IMG/VR virus record: IMGVR_UViG_3300037427_000905
Coordinates: 1 to 28,285 of that record
Length of the DNA stretch: 28,285 nucleotides
Source of the DNA: a virus
Direction: 5' to 3' (one strand)
Shown: positions 13,901 through 18,320 of the stretch, piece after piece
Position numbering within the stretch: position 1 is the stretch's first letter
Layout: each line of letters begins with the position of its first letter
The notes under the pieces: generated by a model
Seen by the model: only the letters and a program-made list of their open reading frames with translations
The model's database searches: none
Told to the model about the DNA's origin: nothing
Made by a program: the position numbers and the translations under genes

Positions 13901-16900
13901 AATTTAAAGGAAGTACGCATCCTTCTAATACCACTATTAGCATCAGTAGGATCAATATATCCATATGGACCATATATTGGGTTACCATCAAACGACCAAC
14001 CAATAATAGGTGAGTGTTGGAAGTTAGACTCTAATTCTTTAAATGTCTGAGTAACAGGATCCAAATATACGTTGTCACCAACAACATATCTTAATTCTTT
14101 AGGATCTGATAGGTGAGCATATTCACCACCAAACTGGTTGTTATATCCAGTGAATACATAACCTCTTGCATTGTCAAATTTAGTGTCAAGATCATATTCA
14201 AGGTTTTTATTCCACTGATACACAGTAGGTGTAAAGGTCGCTAATTGACCCACTGCTTCGAGTCTAACGGTTGTTAAACCTTGAGTGTATCCAATTCCCT
14301 TGTTAGTAATAGTTACGCCTAATACACGACCTCTATCTTCTCCAATCGTGCCGATAGTTGCTTTAGCAATAGCACCGAAACCATCACCATTGATGATTAC
14401 AGTAGGTGCTGTTGTATATGATTCACCAGAGTTAATAATAGCGATAGATACGATTCTACCGTTAATAACAATAGGTTGTGCTAAAGAACCTTCACCAGAG
14501 TTAACCTTGATAGAAGGAAGTGAAGTATAACCACTACCAAAGTTTGTTACGTTAACACTCCGAATAGTACCTCTAACGTTAGCAGTTGCAGTTGCCCCGC
14601 TACCGCCACCACCTGTGATGGATACTAAAGGTTGTGTAGTATAATCTTTACCTGGTTGCTCTACTAGAATTCTTGTTACTCTACCACCAGTAATAACTGC
14701 CTGTGCAGTAGCACCGCTACCATCACCACCAACAATAGAAACTAATGGTGAGAATGTATATCCAGATCCTCCCTCAGTTACTTCAAATGAATCTAAACTA
14801 CCATTAACTATAACTTCAGCAGAAGCACCTGTTCCTCCACCACCTGTTATCTCTACGTTAGGTTTAGCACCAGCATCATAGTCTACACCTGAGTTGGTAA
14901 CAGTGATAGAAGTTAAAGGACCATATTGGATGAATTCTCTTGATTTGTAAGACCATATAGAAACACCATTAATCCAAGAACCGATAGGTGTTCCTGGATC
15001 AACTGTCTTACGTTCTGAGATTGTCTGGACTAGTCTGGGGAATCTTAAGAGTTTCCTTTGGTTTCCTGGGATGAGAGCAGACCCAGTGAAAGGACCAATC
15101 TTATAATTGGGTAGACCAGAAGCAGCAACATAAACATAGTTATCGTTGAAGAATGCATTTTGTATATTAGTAGTAAATTCACTAACCACCTTGTTGATGG
15201 ATGTGATATCAGACTTACCTCTGTTGAGGTCAACCGATAACAGGATATTACCGCCAGGTACTATCTCTGTTGGTACTGCTATTTGATATGAGAATTGGAA
15301 TTGGTCAATTCTTGATGTTACAGTAAATGTGCCGTTGTATACAACAGGGTTAGCACCATATATCGTAACCTGATCAGATACTAGTAGACCATGTGGGTTA
15401 TCACAAAGTACAGTAGCAGTCTGGTTATTAACACCACCAGGAGTGATAGTATTAACCTGAATCAGTTTCTTAACGTTATATAACCAAGACTGGAGTCTCA
15501 ACTCCTCAGCAGTAGATCCAAGGTTTGCTACTTTTAGTTTATCTCCTTGAAGATAATATGACCCAGTATCATTAAGAACTGTAGTACCTGCTTCAGCAAT
15601 ACCTAACACTCTTAACTTACATTCTTCTGAAGTACCTCTATTAACGTAGACATAGATGTCCGACTGGACTATGGTACCAGGATCCCAATCTTCGACGATT
15701 CCATTCTTAGACCTAGTACACTCTATGAACTGGTTTAGGGACTTCTCCTTATACTGGACTTCTTCCTCATCATTGACCCTTATAGTACCGTTTCTCTCAG
15801 GCCATCCAATAGTACTGTCAACTGTTAGGATTTGACCGTCTAAACTAAGAGGCTCAACAAGACGAGTCTTATATGGAATAATAAAATTACCAACTAGGGT
15901 TTCTTCAGATATTGCTAATTCATAGATGGTGTCAGTACCTTCAATAATAGTAATGACGTTTTCAATCAACGCAGATGCATTGGTAACACTAGTGTCTACA
16001 TCATCAGCATATTGGTTGATTTGAGAGTCAATAAGGTTTGCAGCATCACCTTCTATTAACTCAGCACGTAAAATAGTGTCTACAACCCAAGTAGCATGAG
16101 ATGGACTGATGATTTCATCTTTAGGATAGTAAAGATCAACATCTTCACCAAATAGAATCTTAAAGAGGTATTGAGTTGCTAATTTGGTTCCTTTAGAGAT
16201 ATAGAAGTCACTAATATTCTTAATGACCTGTACTGGGTTAACTTTGGAAAAATCAATATCCAAAGTAGGCAAATACTGCCTTCTAAACTTATCAAAGACC
16301 TCTTTAATGAATAAAGAGTCTAAATTGGTTACATAAGACGATGCTGGGTGATTTGACTGTCTTAGAGCAGCTTCACCAGCATATACCTCATTATGGAGGT
16401 TATCATACTCTACAGGACCAGATACACCTCTAGCACATCCTAAAAATGCACTAGGAGAATAATTTGCCCCTTCTTCGAGAATATCAAATCCAGTAACTTG
16501 ATCAAACCCAACATCTACAGATGCTCTTGCTGCACGAGGTTCTGCGATGTATATTTTGGGAGGTTCTGTTTCTGAGTAACCAGATCCAAAATTAATGATA
16601 TTAATGTCTGTAATTTCGCCATTAAAGATAGTTGCTTGTGCTAAAGCACCTGTACCTCCAATTGGCACTCCATATCCGTCTTTTCTGTCATCTACGATAT
16701 AAACTGAAGGTGCATCGGTATATCCTTGTCCACCAGTCAACATTTCGATATTTGTGACTGATCCAGATGCTACAGTAACGTCTAAGACTTGAGCACCGAT
16801 AGGATCGATTATTTTAGTCCTAGGAGGGGTCAGATACCCTCTACCACGGTTGGTAATCTGAATTTCGTAAACTTGCCCATCCTGGTTGATTTTAGCGATT

Positions 16901-18315
16901 GCTTGAGCATTGATACCACCATCGGGTGCTTGATCAATATAAACAACAGGAGGATTACTATATCCACTACCCATAGTAGAAACAGTGATAGTATCAACGT
17001 TAACACGTCCTTCACTGTCAATTGTTGGTTGAGTAATGATTGCTCCACCAGGATTCTTAAATGAGATCGCTGGAATGAAGTCATAACCGCTACCACTGTT
17101 AGTAATGGTCAAACTATCGACCATTCCAGTAGTATCGTTAACTGTAAGATTTATTTGTGCAGCAGTACCATTAGAATCGCTTGGAGACGCTACAATTGGG
17201 ATTGGAGGGTTATATGAATTGTATCCCTGACCACCATCGATTAAATTGATGTCTTTAATACCACCAATCAAAGATCTGGCAGTTGAACCTCTACCATCGT
17301 TACTTGTGATAGTAACTCTAGGTGCAAAGTCTAATCTGTACTTAGATCCACCATCTTTAGGGATTAATGCCCCAATTGTCCCATCAGTAGCAACCTTAGC
17401 AATTGCGGTTGCTCCTGAACCGTAAGAAGGAGCAATATATTCAACAGACCTAATATGGATAGCGTCAGCAGCTCCAACTTCATTTTTGAAAACAACTCTA
17501 TCTTCAAAAACGGTAAAATCTTCATAAGGGACTTGTAAACGACCATTTTTATTAATAATTAACCCAATTTCTGAAGTTGGGGTGTATGAAGTCCCATTTA
17601 CTCGTAATGGGTACTCTTTTGTGTTTTGCCACTCCTGATATGGAATAGAATCCGTTACAGTGATGGTTTGATCGGAATATCCGACCAAATATGTTAATCT
17701 AGTGAATTCTGAATCATCTGCACCAGTTCTATCTCTAGGTGCACTATCAAAACGTATATTAAACCCTTCAATGAAGTAATCTACGTTTGGCACCAACATT
17801 GTGTTGTAGGTAATCACAATTAAGTGCTCTGCTGAAGGAGGAGCGACTGGAGTACCTAGAAAGCTTAACTGGAAGTTATTTTCGACCCCATCGAACAGTG
17901 TAAAGGGGTTTTCTAGTTGTTGTTTCTTCTTATTAAACTGTGGAAAGGAAATTCCTGGAGTAATGATGACATCAGGACCACGAGTAACTGTTTCGTAGTA
18001 AATAACCTCATTATCGATCATCAAGGATCCATTCTGACGCTGGAATCCGTCTATTTCCTCAACTTCTATCTTTTTATCATATAAACCAATTTCGTTCAGC
18101 AATTTAGTTGAACTTGACAACTCTTCAGAGGTGTAACTATCAAGATCAAGATATCTCAATAAATTGTTGAGTATATCGTATGGTCTACCTGTTTTTTCCT
18201 GAGACTTATAATATTCAAACAAGAAGTTGACTAGTTGTCTGTCTTCCTGACGAATAAATTCAGGTAACTGATTTTCGACCCTATCAGAGACGTTAATATT
18301 CTTCGTAATCGGCAT
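1..18315 (-). CDS. Giant modular virion structural protein (fibre/adhesin), partial at its C-terminus
   Basis: The frame is open from ATG 18315 to base 1: 6105 codons, with the stop outside the window. The start lies 5 bp after the gp6 stop, with no clear Shine-Dalgarno, and an exact late promoter sits 61 nt upstream inside gp6. Modules in order, with approximate residues: baseplate-type N-terminal region (1-60 and 670-740), GxGY repeats (280-590, 1130-1345, 3110-3325), YHYH signature (1435-1452), EF-hand loop (1619-1630), probable beta-propeller (1848-2218), LamG-like domains (2222-2425, 4452-4615, 5288-5468), carbohydrate-binding-like pair (2650-2780), six helical CxxD repeats (3975-5252) and six FTC/YPR repeats (5480-6105). 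Very large multi-domain proteins downstream of gp6 are, from memory, a feature of marine T4-like phages. I infer a baseplate-attached long fibre or adhesin that binds host glycans. No enzymatic site was recognised. The frame and phage context are clear; the exact role is inferred. Confidence 0.9.
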   Translation of the reverse strand, partial: MPITKNINVSDRVENQLPEFIRQEDRQLVNFLFEYYKSQEKTGRPYDILNNLLRYLDLDSYTSEELSSSTKLLNEIGLYDKKIEVEEIDGFQRQNGSLMIDNEVIYYETVTRGPDVIITPGISFPQFNKKKQQLENPFTLFDGVENNFQLSFLGTPVAPPSAEHLIVITYNTMLVPNVDYFIEGFNIRFDSAPRDRTGADDSEFTRLTYLVGYSDQTITVTDSIPYQEWQNTKEYPLRVNGTSYTPTSEIGLIINKNGRLQVPYEDFTVFEDRVVFKNEVGAADAIHIRSVEYIAPSYGSGATAIAKVATDGTIGALIPKDGGSKYRLDFAPRVTITSNDGRGSTARSLIGGIKDINLIDGGQGYNSYNPPIPIVASPSDSNGTAAQINLTVNDTTGMVDSLTITNSGSGYDFIPAISFKNPGGAIITQPTIDSEGRVNVDTITVSTMGSGYSNPPVVYIDQAPDGGINAQAIAKINQDGQVYEIQITNRGRGYLTPPRTKIIDPIGAQVLDVTVASGSVTNIEMLTGGQGYTDAPSVYIVDDRKDGYGVPIGGTGALAQATIFNGEITDINIINFGSGYSETEPPKIYIAEPRAARASVDVGFDQVTGFDILEEGANYSPSAFLGCARGVSGPVEYDNLHNEVYAGEAALRQSNHPASSYVTNLDSLFIKEVFDKFRRQYLPTLDIDFSKVNPVQVIKNISDFYISKGTKLATQYLFKILFGEDVDLYYPKDEIISPSHATWVVDTILRAELIEGDAANLIDSQINQYADDVDTSVTNASALIENVITIIEGTDTIYELAISEETLVGNFIIPYKTRLVEPLSLDGQILTVDSTIGWPERNGTIRVNDEEEVQYKEKSLNQFIECTRSKNGIVEDWDPGTIVQSDIYVYVNRGTSEECKLRVLGIAEAGTTVLNDTGSYYLQGDKLKVANLGSTAEELRLQSWLYNVKKLIQVNTITPGGVNNQTATVLCDNPHGLLVSDQVTIYGANPVVYNGTFTVTSRIDQFQFSYQIAVPTEIVPGGNILLSVDLNRGKSDITSINKVVSEFTTNIQNAFFNDNYVYVAASGLPNYKIGPFTGSALIPGNQRKLLRFPRLVQTISERKTVDPGTPIGSWINGVSIWSYKSREFIQYGPLTSITVTNSGVDYDAGAKPNVEITGGGGTGASAEVIVNGSLDSFEVTEGGSGYTFSPLVSIVGGDGSGATAQAVITGGRVTRILVEQPGKDYTTQPLVSITGGGGSGATATANVRGTIRSVNVTNFGSGYTSLPSIKVNSGEGSLAQPIVINGRIVSIAIINSGESYTTAPTVIINGDGFGAIAKATIGTIGEDRGRVLGVTITNKGIGYTQGLTTVRLEAVGQLATFTPTVYQWNKNLEYDLDTKFDNARGYVFTGYNNQFGGEYAHLSDPKELRYVVGDNVYLDPVTQTFKELESNFQHSPIIGWSFDGNPIYGPYGYIDPTDANSGIRRMRTSFKLKTNVVYDEITNPSPSRVDGPPISTYDAGTFVDDYYYDFQSGDLDNYNGRFCKTPQYPDGTYAYFVTIDASEAGLPEFPYILGPQFNSLPDNWNFSQIATQENIPNGVVRYRDPYTDVDIDVDRQPNQEADVFTTEIEGYPIIFEIQDSNNDGLIDANEQQELLEMSEEATLQIYDYFPKVSEESRVDIEVETTTQFENAQIDGFVVENPGESYQVNDTVFFDNEDTGGFGASALIESVQGQNIIGYQKEIIGDRPYGVITTSVGHELRQQDEIIVNSRPVIDNTSKIYRMKVVAGVERIDITQAGTGYNLDIPPTFELITASGQDAELTLQLEGTGQINTINIINSGNGYDDNNPPQIRVSHPQQFKKTRYWLTEYKEAAGQVTIHHSITTAQRYTYICGSVLEADGDQSAILAKFDDLGQLIWERDLIPVNSGTKKAEFIKMHIDDVPEKDIIYVVGQSYDPNNSQYNPDVWLGKYESGFNNANAPDGVLLWQKSIAGISGLSRRDWVTGLDLDQDGRIYLCGYTDSNSPDPNDMWVIQCSIDGDLVEKRKLASADDSEEMHQIKWISNDRFMFVGVNEQNDDCIFGVFFYDGANIEIDWIRQIPTVGGYVRDPRFIIDNYDDVILIWNVYNSATSKWEKIQINKFPIATANTSWTWTKTVTVSGNVDSIKHAGISLDVFGNYTLVTDIIESQNQRYSVIHYLKYDGSVIKETKVDDTANIGFQTKWHTVDNSGDCILAVDRRQADQIASYRFNNDADRSEETTKQNLSTMAFHTTANAWVDTSIQKFGVGSLKLSGICPVKLPALNLTGKEWSYRAWYSMATAQHTAQNTKPLFFDVTPVAGDSIQVELDGDSTSGNYEKFVVYVNSVEVASSPVATNWTTFGSAAWCHVTFQKREESLGLYQYEIFLNGNLVCNYQSTSDISAADVTFAGKYSGPNSGNSFIGWIDDLVVDDIAPYTTAYTLPGEEIPVTTSISDSALIKFDRLHDKRAPYTLTGLSKWSTIEFTDIETPTTWADLNVSAFSPWDLGAGGLQILDMSQVAATFIPGTYSFTTSKSEYATKTSTVPSPLGKTLEISADVISKFYVRDALYQKIDNVLEFTFNQDVKLTKGAIIQQFNSAGVTQAYGTIVKVPEGTLLNPGFGNKYEVGKMYGTFNDTDRFRTDVADVNQIEGQYFNIDEPESPWQAATVYAQDDRVYSDKKIYQALGAGTSGTISLSHTAGQASDGNINWVFIDDAGKFTLDLTDHPYPMPQYQGGDMPEWDNNLLYVVGQQVRHKLNVYEVASGGAGVSGTTAPVHTTGDASDGSVTWTFISTSEPISDYARNLGYDLGNNYTVQIIEIHPGSLYIPEDVISVNAGNITVAEDEKSVVVGGLASVKKIRVTARLEKDIIRTATNRTKYVYCTSNSAHNFTAGSIIFTEGFQGTQFNGSFFIDQVIGSREYTFGIRATAVSDPAFNNNAINSVNIYAKHPTLEFTRNHQYVFDVSDTSNFGYYLSFSQDNQYKLEYSFNNIERSGTPGVPLGAGQYPFVKFSVLGDVTNISYYFDPSRTGTDSPVGPLSFIDVITTPYEGTFTVTEVPTDTSFKFQLLKEPERSNAEVGTDEFDQVYSYYSTTSLRAVGPINTIKLVSPGGFYQKLPIISDIASFRQIEKIVITDGGTEYAPGVYYDVPVAGDGEGGKATITVEVDDETGSGTITGASVADPGKGYTIASIDIDAIPGILGSTLAGSGGAANVVIPAEGTGASVFLTGGNIGKIKRLKNNEFGFGYSHDYTLKPEITFPVNLQLFNTSILSQIKITNPGAGYTSTPAVVIEGGGGEGAEAEAIVKNNRLNEIIIKNSGAGYSSEPSVTLKSEFNYVVNLDLNYLQFNFPHGITTGAEVQFRADDIGSTEGELPKPSTAGLTQLVAGQTYYAIAGEVAGLETDQLRFGLTLQSAQAGSYITFLTQGSGRQTLLTEVFGGKAEAVVETSRFLEGEEVFQGSQIETASAIGSVSTNTGWQIGPKILKIVDYTGDWAAGEKVTGVISKASGVIDNFSIARGVLNIGSLTKTPGRFIDDVGKPSEIVQKIQDSFFYQNFSYVVKSEIPITEWKTQVLENNHPAGFNMFGQLQLSGGKDVSGRKIGTEFTKKVNIQNYSNVNQITSFGAAQPIYTDYNNTEVLFRKKRLTSSEEILTSIVKKMDDIGDQFDGIKKQFPITVEGQTVIVKENQLLITLNGIIQSPGVSYQIVGGNLVFSEPPKPPSKVNYRILGVTPTPIYRIALYDGFGGTNYGIFPTLGQQIQGQLSDTVATVIDSGTNHLDVINLVGGTFDLNEQIKRGEIFAALVESVTLVNSPTIFRFGEGLTNLDGDTAYVEETNVDQEGVINDRIVVSKTSGTPRFETGIFDFRLNEFIYSASSKIAGQITYIAPYSDPINDEVVDELIINKGTTFQGLLYERLVSLENPNVILDDISQSSITPTEINNSEERINADFLDFEQVRTTEVTYSQVTGGNFTLGEVIRNKKVFYGNPISVFHANAANRFLDAKRNISNNKQEIIDFAEAQIAIDHPDYYFPNDIITNSWSRFKDAYRLIQNNKSMIAGMAFDDMKTQYPGSSIPSDAKCKRDLEYMIDAVSIDCFAGGNVYTRKFVQQFFTAEGVYQHVNAQSAETRFAFEKAKDRMKAAVANQYSGTINAVNSGDSWTGYQDLTITADPSPNDNYGTPGSNTSNTDADNCTDVQAAITTLWEFTDEALNNSSLNDLPDETIGSYSPHQTLCRRDLGYFIDAISNDLGSGGQYNTVEFTKKFFDAAGIPLTNGIAGEEAQAVTAFQAARDLMYRAINNLLYWKDLSGVGYNLNDPTTYSGGVAPANTYDANYASGNNQDINNCANVKTYIGTLSDIATVAFNAGNLTNVNALTVTDGTFQDNETIRTTKIGYKNRSRGLFIIGDQIKGMTSGALFEALGSNSGLKWIFAGNITGTFQAGEYITNSRLTATNCTTSVIVKKATLNGSKSVYIPSNAILKTPESLDFEFGTGDFTIESWIRPAANVGTQYLFDFRRLSSAQGLNIRMDGQSIKVYNGNTLGVDSGNIVATTGTWYHLSVVRASGVTQMYVNGAQVGSNWADTNTYLYAAASVGMDFNQTSHWAGHIDNLYIRKGTADHQTGFTPPTQVDYTVDGIVLGIDGEAPFILSTTEVYAEYSGQRSSNAAAKKVDYANLLAIIEDVDLGRQEYRDCADIIDLNGAWIAEEAVGRMKAAFSDFTIKGDVPSENSYGGTDKCIRDTKDYILGALVKDIREGGNYHTIYTARTYLTIGGELNFIGNEILQSLYTWNEVIKIAKDVITTVSTELTGTYTTRMRIPNNFSTPAGAAVQAEITTLGDDLLKVIAPNDQRFREGGFQLWKNRDYIAEEVAGYIQNKYQAEINGVIYDFLEMPGYGEPYCVRDIKDFIIPGVIADLVTGGTYQTQSVVDKYLDDQENILNIEHEINAMMDAFDYAKMLCMKAINNLLMSPGEVANGLVDNDGTPLGLPAYVQEEYFAPTYTTRGAYRDSAIVLDTEGYPQANRSSNDRYLDAAESIWTNRHLIAKECVSIMNDLSKYENLQIPGGHVNCEDDVIDMIEALVHDIRFDCNEKTYDAAALYVETEDNSLKHIETEYEATITVVKILRDICTMVMRNAFGRDYVEGNEPNLKPVQTYEQNPREDLYWKCGDAIDGNIRYIAEQAVSAGLQQYPGLLIPGGSVNCVHDVTDILRSLVFNLKYGGNNWMQYASEFYTTYTGNLDHVTNASAETNWIINKAKEYAIRAMKGQVITNDAGHNVDQVIYDAVPRPVTSLFNSGPDGIQINQPNNIVTRSFKFGEDKISTTDSGTGLVPDEDAVFRLVTKLPSSPIDCCLFEAGDSTAGVWVGIRDSGSYFRIRAGNGANSYSGGASYTSDTGLAMLDLQVGGTLSSYFDNGDHEIVFEITVGGTVTVGPGAIKLWIDGNFISEVTTPGGQNTGLAGGSGIFASANYAGFGSSAGSLVAGESATTNTFTLNVGPAPTIAYDISNAKYDSSTGDLELTVGSHNHTVGTYLKLVSNSINFTCDMDNNQSTHSYPRSGDPAGNTAIEVLKVGSTEWTADTASYNPETGMMTVTVPDHGMADSTTHTAKDAAYDPDSGVLQITCEDHGFKTGDQVKIHNGSIIFTCSQDNYATKHGYPRAKDPAGDQWLLVEAVTSKDVFKVNVGMTPRVEYNVSDAEYNQVDGELTLDVGNHRFVGATHHVASYAEYDAEKGHLKMTVPGHKITNGEQIQITENSMTFTCSMDNHYTNHVYPRPTDPCVGNWLDVVESDIPGGTFTVNVGQSPIVGFNPSTATFNAETGALNLVIGSHSLAAGTHIKLAQNSLHFTCDMDDHSSTHSYPRSKDPVHNEPLVITATDSNSITVNVGITPQVEYDVDAATFDTSTGALVLTTDRKFSFRDSSIHSISGATYNGSTGLMRLTVTNHGFGNGDYVKIADGGVTFTCDMDNNATNHAYPRASDPYSNKWMDVRNVSLDQFDVYVGKTPELPFTVSDATYNPSNGTLILTVGEHDLVAGHSIKLTQDSVAFTCLLDNNVTTKTYPRSSGSAYIGNGGADPFYNKPIQIANVTDTTIELNVGISSDLTTHTFIPNTGLTPTAIDHNP
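1910..2450 (-). other. LamG-like jelly-roll domain 3
   Basis: Residues about 5288-5468 include IVTRSFKFGEDKIS, VWVGIRDSGSYFRIRAGNG, HEIVFEITVGG, IKLWIDGNFISEVTTP and a glycine-rich closing strand, SGIFASANYAGFGSS. The strand order is LamG-like but more divergent than in domain 2. It lies between the helical repeats and the FTC/YPR repeats. Confidence 0.5.
2560..6390 (-). repeat. Six helical CxxD repeats in the giant protein
   Basis: Between residues about 3975 and 5252, six diverged helical modules recur at about 110-250 residues. Each has an N-R/D-x-x-I-A-E-E-like helix, then C-x-R/D-D-x-x-x-x-I, then a D-x-x-x-G-G-N/Q-x-x-T turn and a further helix. Core examples are CKRDLEYMIDAVSIDCFAGG, CRRDLGYFIDAISNDLGSGG, CIRDTKDYILGALVKDIREG, CVRDIKDFIIPGVIADLVTG, CEDDVIDMIEALVHDIRFDC and CVHDVTDILRSLVFNLKYGG. 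LamG domain 2 lies inside the series. Similar repeats are, as I recall, present in other marine phage structural proteins, with unknown function. Confidence 0.7.
4470..4970 (-). other. LamG/concanavalin-like jelly-roll domain 2
   Basis: Residues about 4452-4615 fit the classic LamG_3 pattern: SKSVYIPSN, FGTGDFTIESWIRP, YLFDFR, LNIRMDGQSIKVY, TGTWYHLSVVRASGVTQMYV, NGAQVGSN and HIDNLYIRKGTA. It is the clearest of the three jelly-roll domains and is expected to bind carbohydrate. Confidence 0.8.
8340..8960 (-). repeat. GxGY beta-repeat array 3 in the giant protein
   Basis: Residues about 3110-3325 contain further copies, including IVITDGGTEYAPGVYYDV, ASVADPGKGYTIASIDID, IKITNPGAGYTSTPAVVI and IIIKNSGAGYSSEPSVTL, with GGGGEGAEAEA connectors. 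Recurrence of the module in three separate places suggests it is used as a spacer between functional domains. Confidence 0.7.
9960..10360 (-). other. Paired carbohydrate-binding-like modules
   Basis: Residues about 2650-2780 hold two tandem modules. Each begins W-x-x-x-x-x-Y-x-x-x-x-x-V (PWQAATVYAQDDRVYSDKK and EWDNNLLYVVGQQVRHKLN), continues Y-x-A/V, then GTSG or GVSG with an SHTAG or VHTTG motif, and ends with DASDGSVTWTFI or a close variant. The pattern resembles the W-x-x-x-x-Y-x-x-x-x-x-V core of CBM5/12-like chitin/glycan modules in phage tail proteins. The assignment is from pattern memory only. Confidence 0.45.
11040..11655 (-). other. LamG/concanavalin-like jelly-roll domain 1
   Basis: Residues about 2222-2425 have the LamG layout: a GVGSLKLSG entry strand, WSYRAWYSM, VVYVNSVEVASSP, WCHVTFQK, YEIFLNGNLVCNY and the exit strand SFIGWIDDLVVDD. 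LamG-like domains of this kind bind glycans and are common in phage fibres. The ligand cannot be predicted. Confidence 0.7.
11660..12772 (-). other. Probable beta-propeller domain of the giant protein
   Basis: Residues about 1848-2218 contain repeated blades: an aromatic beta strand (YTYICGSV, IIYVVGQS, RIYLCGYT, RFMFVGVN), then a D-x-W-x-x-K/Q strand (PDVWLGKY, NDMWVIQC), then a loop ending in W (LIWERDL, LLWQKSI, IDWIRQI). The pattern resembles SBBP or quinoprotein-like propellers, with roughly 50-65 residues per blade and about six blades by eye. No catalytic residues were recognised. It sits directly N-terminal to the first LamG-like domain. Confidence 0.5.
13426..13461 (-). other. Canonical EF-hand calcium-binding loop
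   Basis: Residues 1619-1630 read DSNNDGLIDANE. All loop positions fit the EF-hand/dockerin consensus: D1, N3, D5, G6, I8, D9 and E12. The loop is followed by an acidic helix-like stretch, QQELLEMSEEATL. I infer that one Ca2+ could be bound here, stabilising a domain junction in seawater. Confidence 0.7.
13720..14200 (-). other. YHYH-type domain of the giant protein
   Basis: The segment IGWSFDGNPIYGPYGY (bases about 13960-14010, residues about 1435-1452) matches the core signature of YHYH-domain proteins, G-W-x-x-D-G-x-P-I-Y-G-P-x-G. YHYH domains occur in bacterial surface and secreted proteins and, from memory, in structural proteins of marine T4-like phages. Their biochemical function is not settled. 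Domain edges are approximate. Confidence 0.75.
14270..14930 (-). repeat. GxGY beta-repeat array 2 in the giant protein
   Basis: Residues about 1130-1345 carry six consecutive repeats with GGGGSGATA-type connectors: ITVTNSGVDYDAGAKPNVEI, FEVTEGGSGYTFSPLVSI, ILVEQPGKDYTTQPLVSI, VNVTNFGSGYTSLPSIKV, IAIINSGESYTTAPTVII and VTITNKGIGYTQGLTTV. The period is about 35 residues (about 105 bp), shorter and more regular than in array 1. The signal is at the protein level; the DNA copies have diverged. Confidence 0.8.
16080..16310 (-). other. Second half of the baseplate-type region (giant protein residues ~668-742)
   Basis: The segment contains KNISDFYISKGTKLATQY, then LFKILFGEDVDLYYPKDE. In marine T4-like structural proteins such a helical KxISDFYxxKGT..LFxxLFGE block usually follows closely on the N-terminal DFLEAYY-like block. 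Here the two are about 600 residues apart, with GxGY repeats in between. Family knowledge is from memory. Confidence 0.5.
16540..17480 (-). repeat. GxGY beta-repeat array 1 in the giant protein
   Basis: Residues about 280-590 show repeats of the form G-x-I-x-x-I-x-I-x-x-x-G-x-GY-x-x-x-P-x-V-x-I. Examples are INLIDGGQGYNSYNPPIPIV, LTITNSGSGYDFIPAISF, ITVSTMGSGYSNPPVVYI, IQITNRGRGYLTPPRTKI, IEMLTGGQGYTDAPSVYI and INIINFGSGYSETEPPKIYI. The repeats are spaced at about 35-60 residues and are separated by GTGA-type loops. They probably form stacked beta strands that give length and stiffness. Confidence 0.75.
17640..18315 (-). other. N-terminal baseplate-type region of the giant protein
   Basis: The first 60 residues (PEFIRQEDRQLVNFLFEYY, then LLRYLDLDSYTSEEL) resemble the aromatic, acidic N-terminus that, from memory, recurs in large structural proteins of T4-like cyanophages. 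The following stretch contains a GSLMIDNEVIYYE segment typical of small beta domains in those proteins. I infer that this end anchors the protein to the baseplate, because it lies immediately downstream of gp6. The matching second half appears near residues 670-740. Confidence 0.5.
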
Positions 18316-18320
18316 CTATC

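Noticed and set aside
16789-17064. Plus-strand frames inside the giant gene and gp6
   Set aside because: They overlap strongly supported minus-strand coding sequence with clear domains. They lack ribosome-binding sites and recognisable motifs.
17364-17546. Minus-strand frames in another phase inside the giant gene (also near 297, 3651, 4449, 6195, 15045 and 16830)
   Set aside because: All lie in the same shifted phase, are Leu/Ile/Met-rich shadows of the repetitive main frame, and have no start signals.
1-18315. Giant enzyme such as a peptide or polyketide synthetase
   Set aside because: No carrier, condensation, adenylation or ketosynthase motifs are present. The content is beta repeats, lectin-like domains and helical repeats next to baseplate genes.
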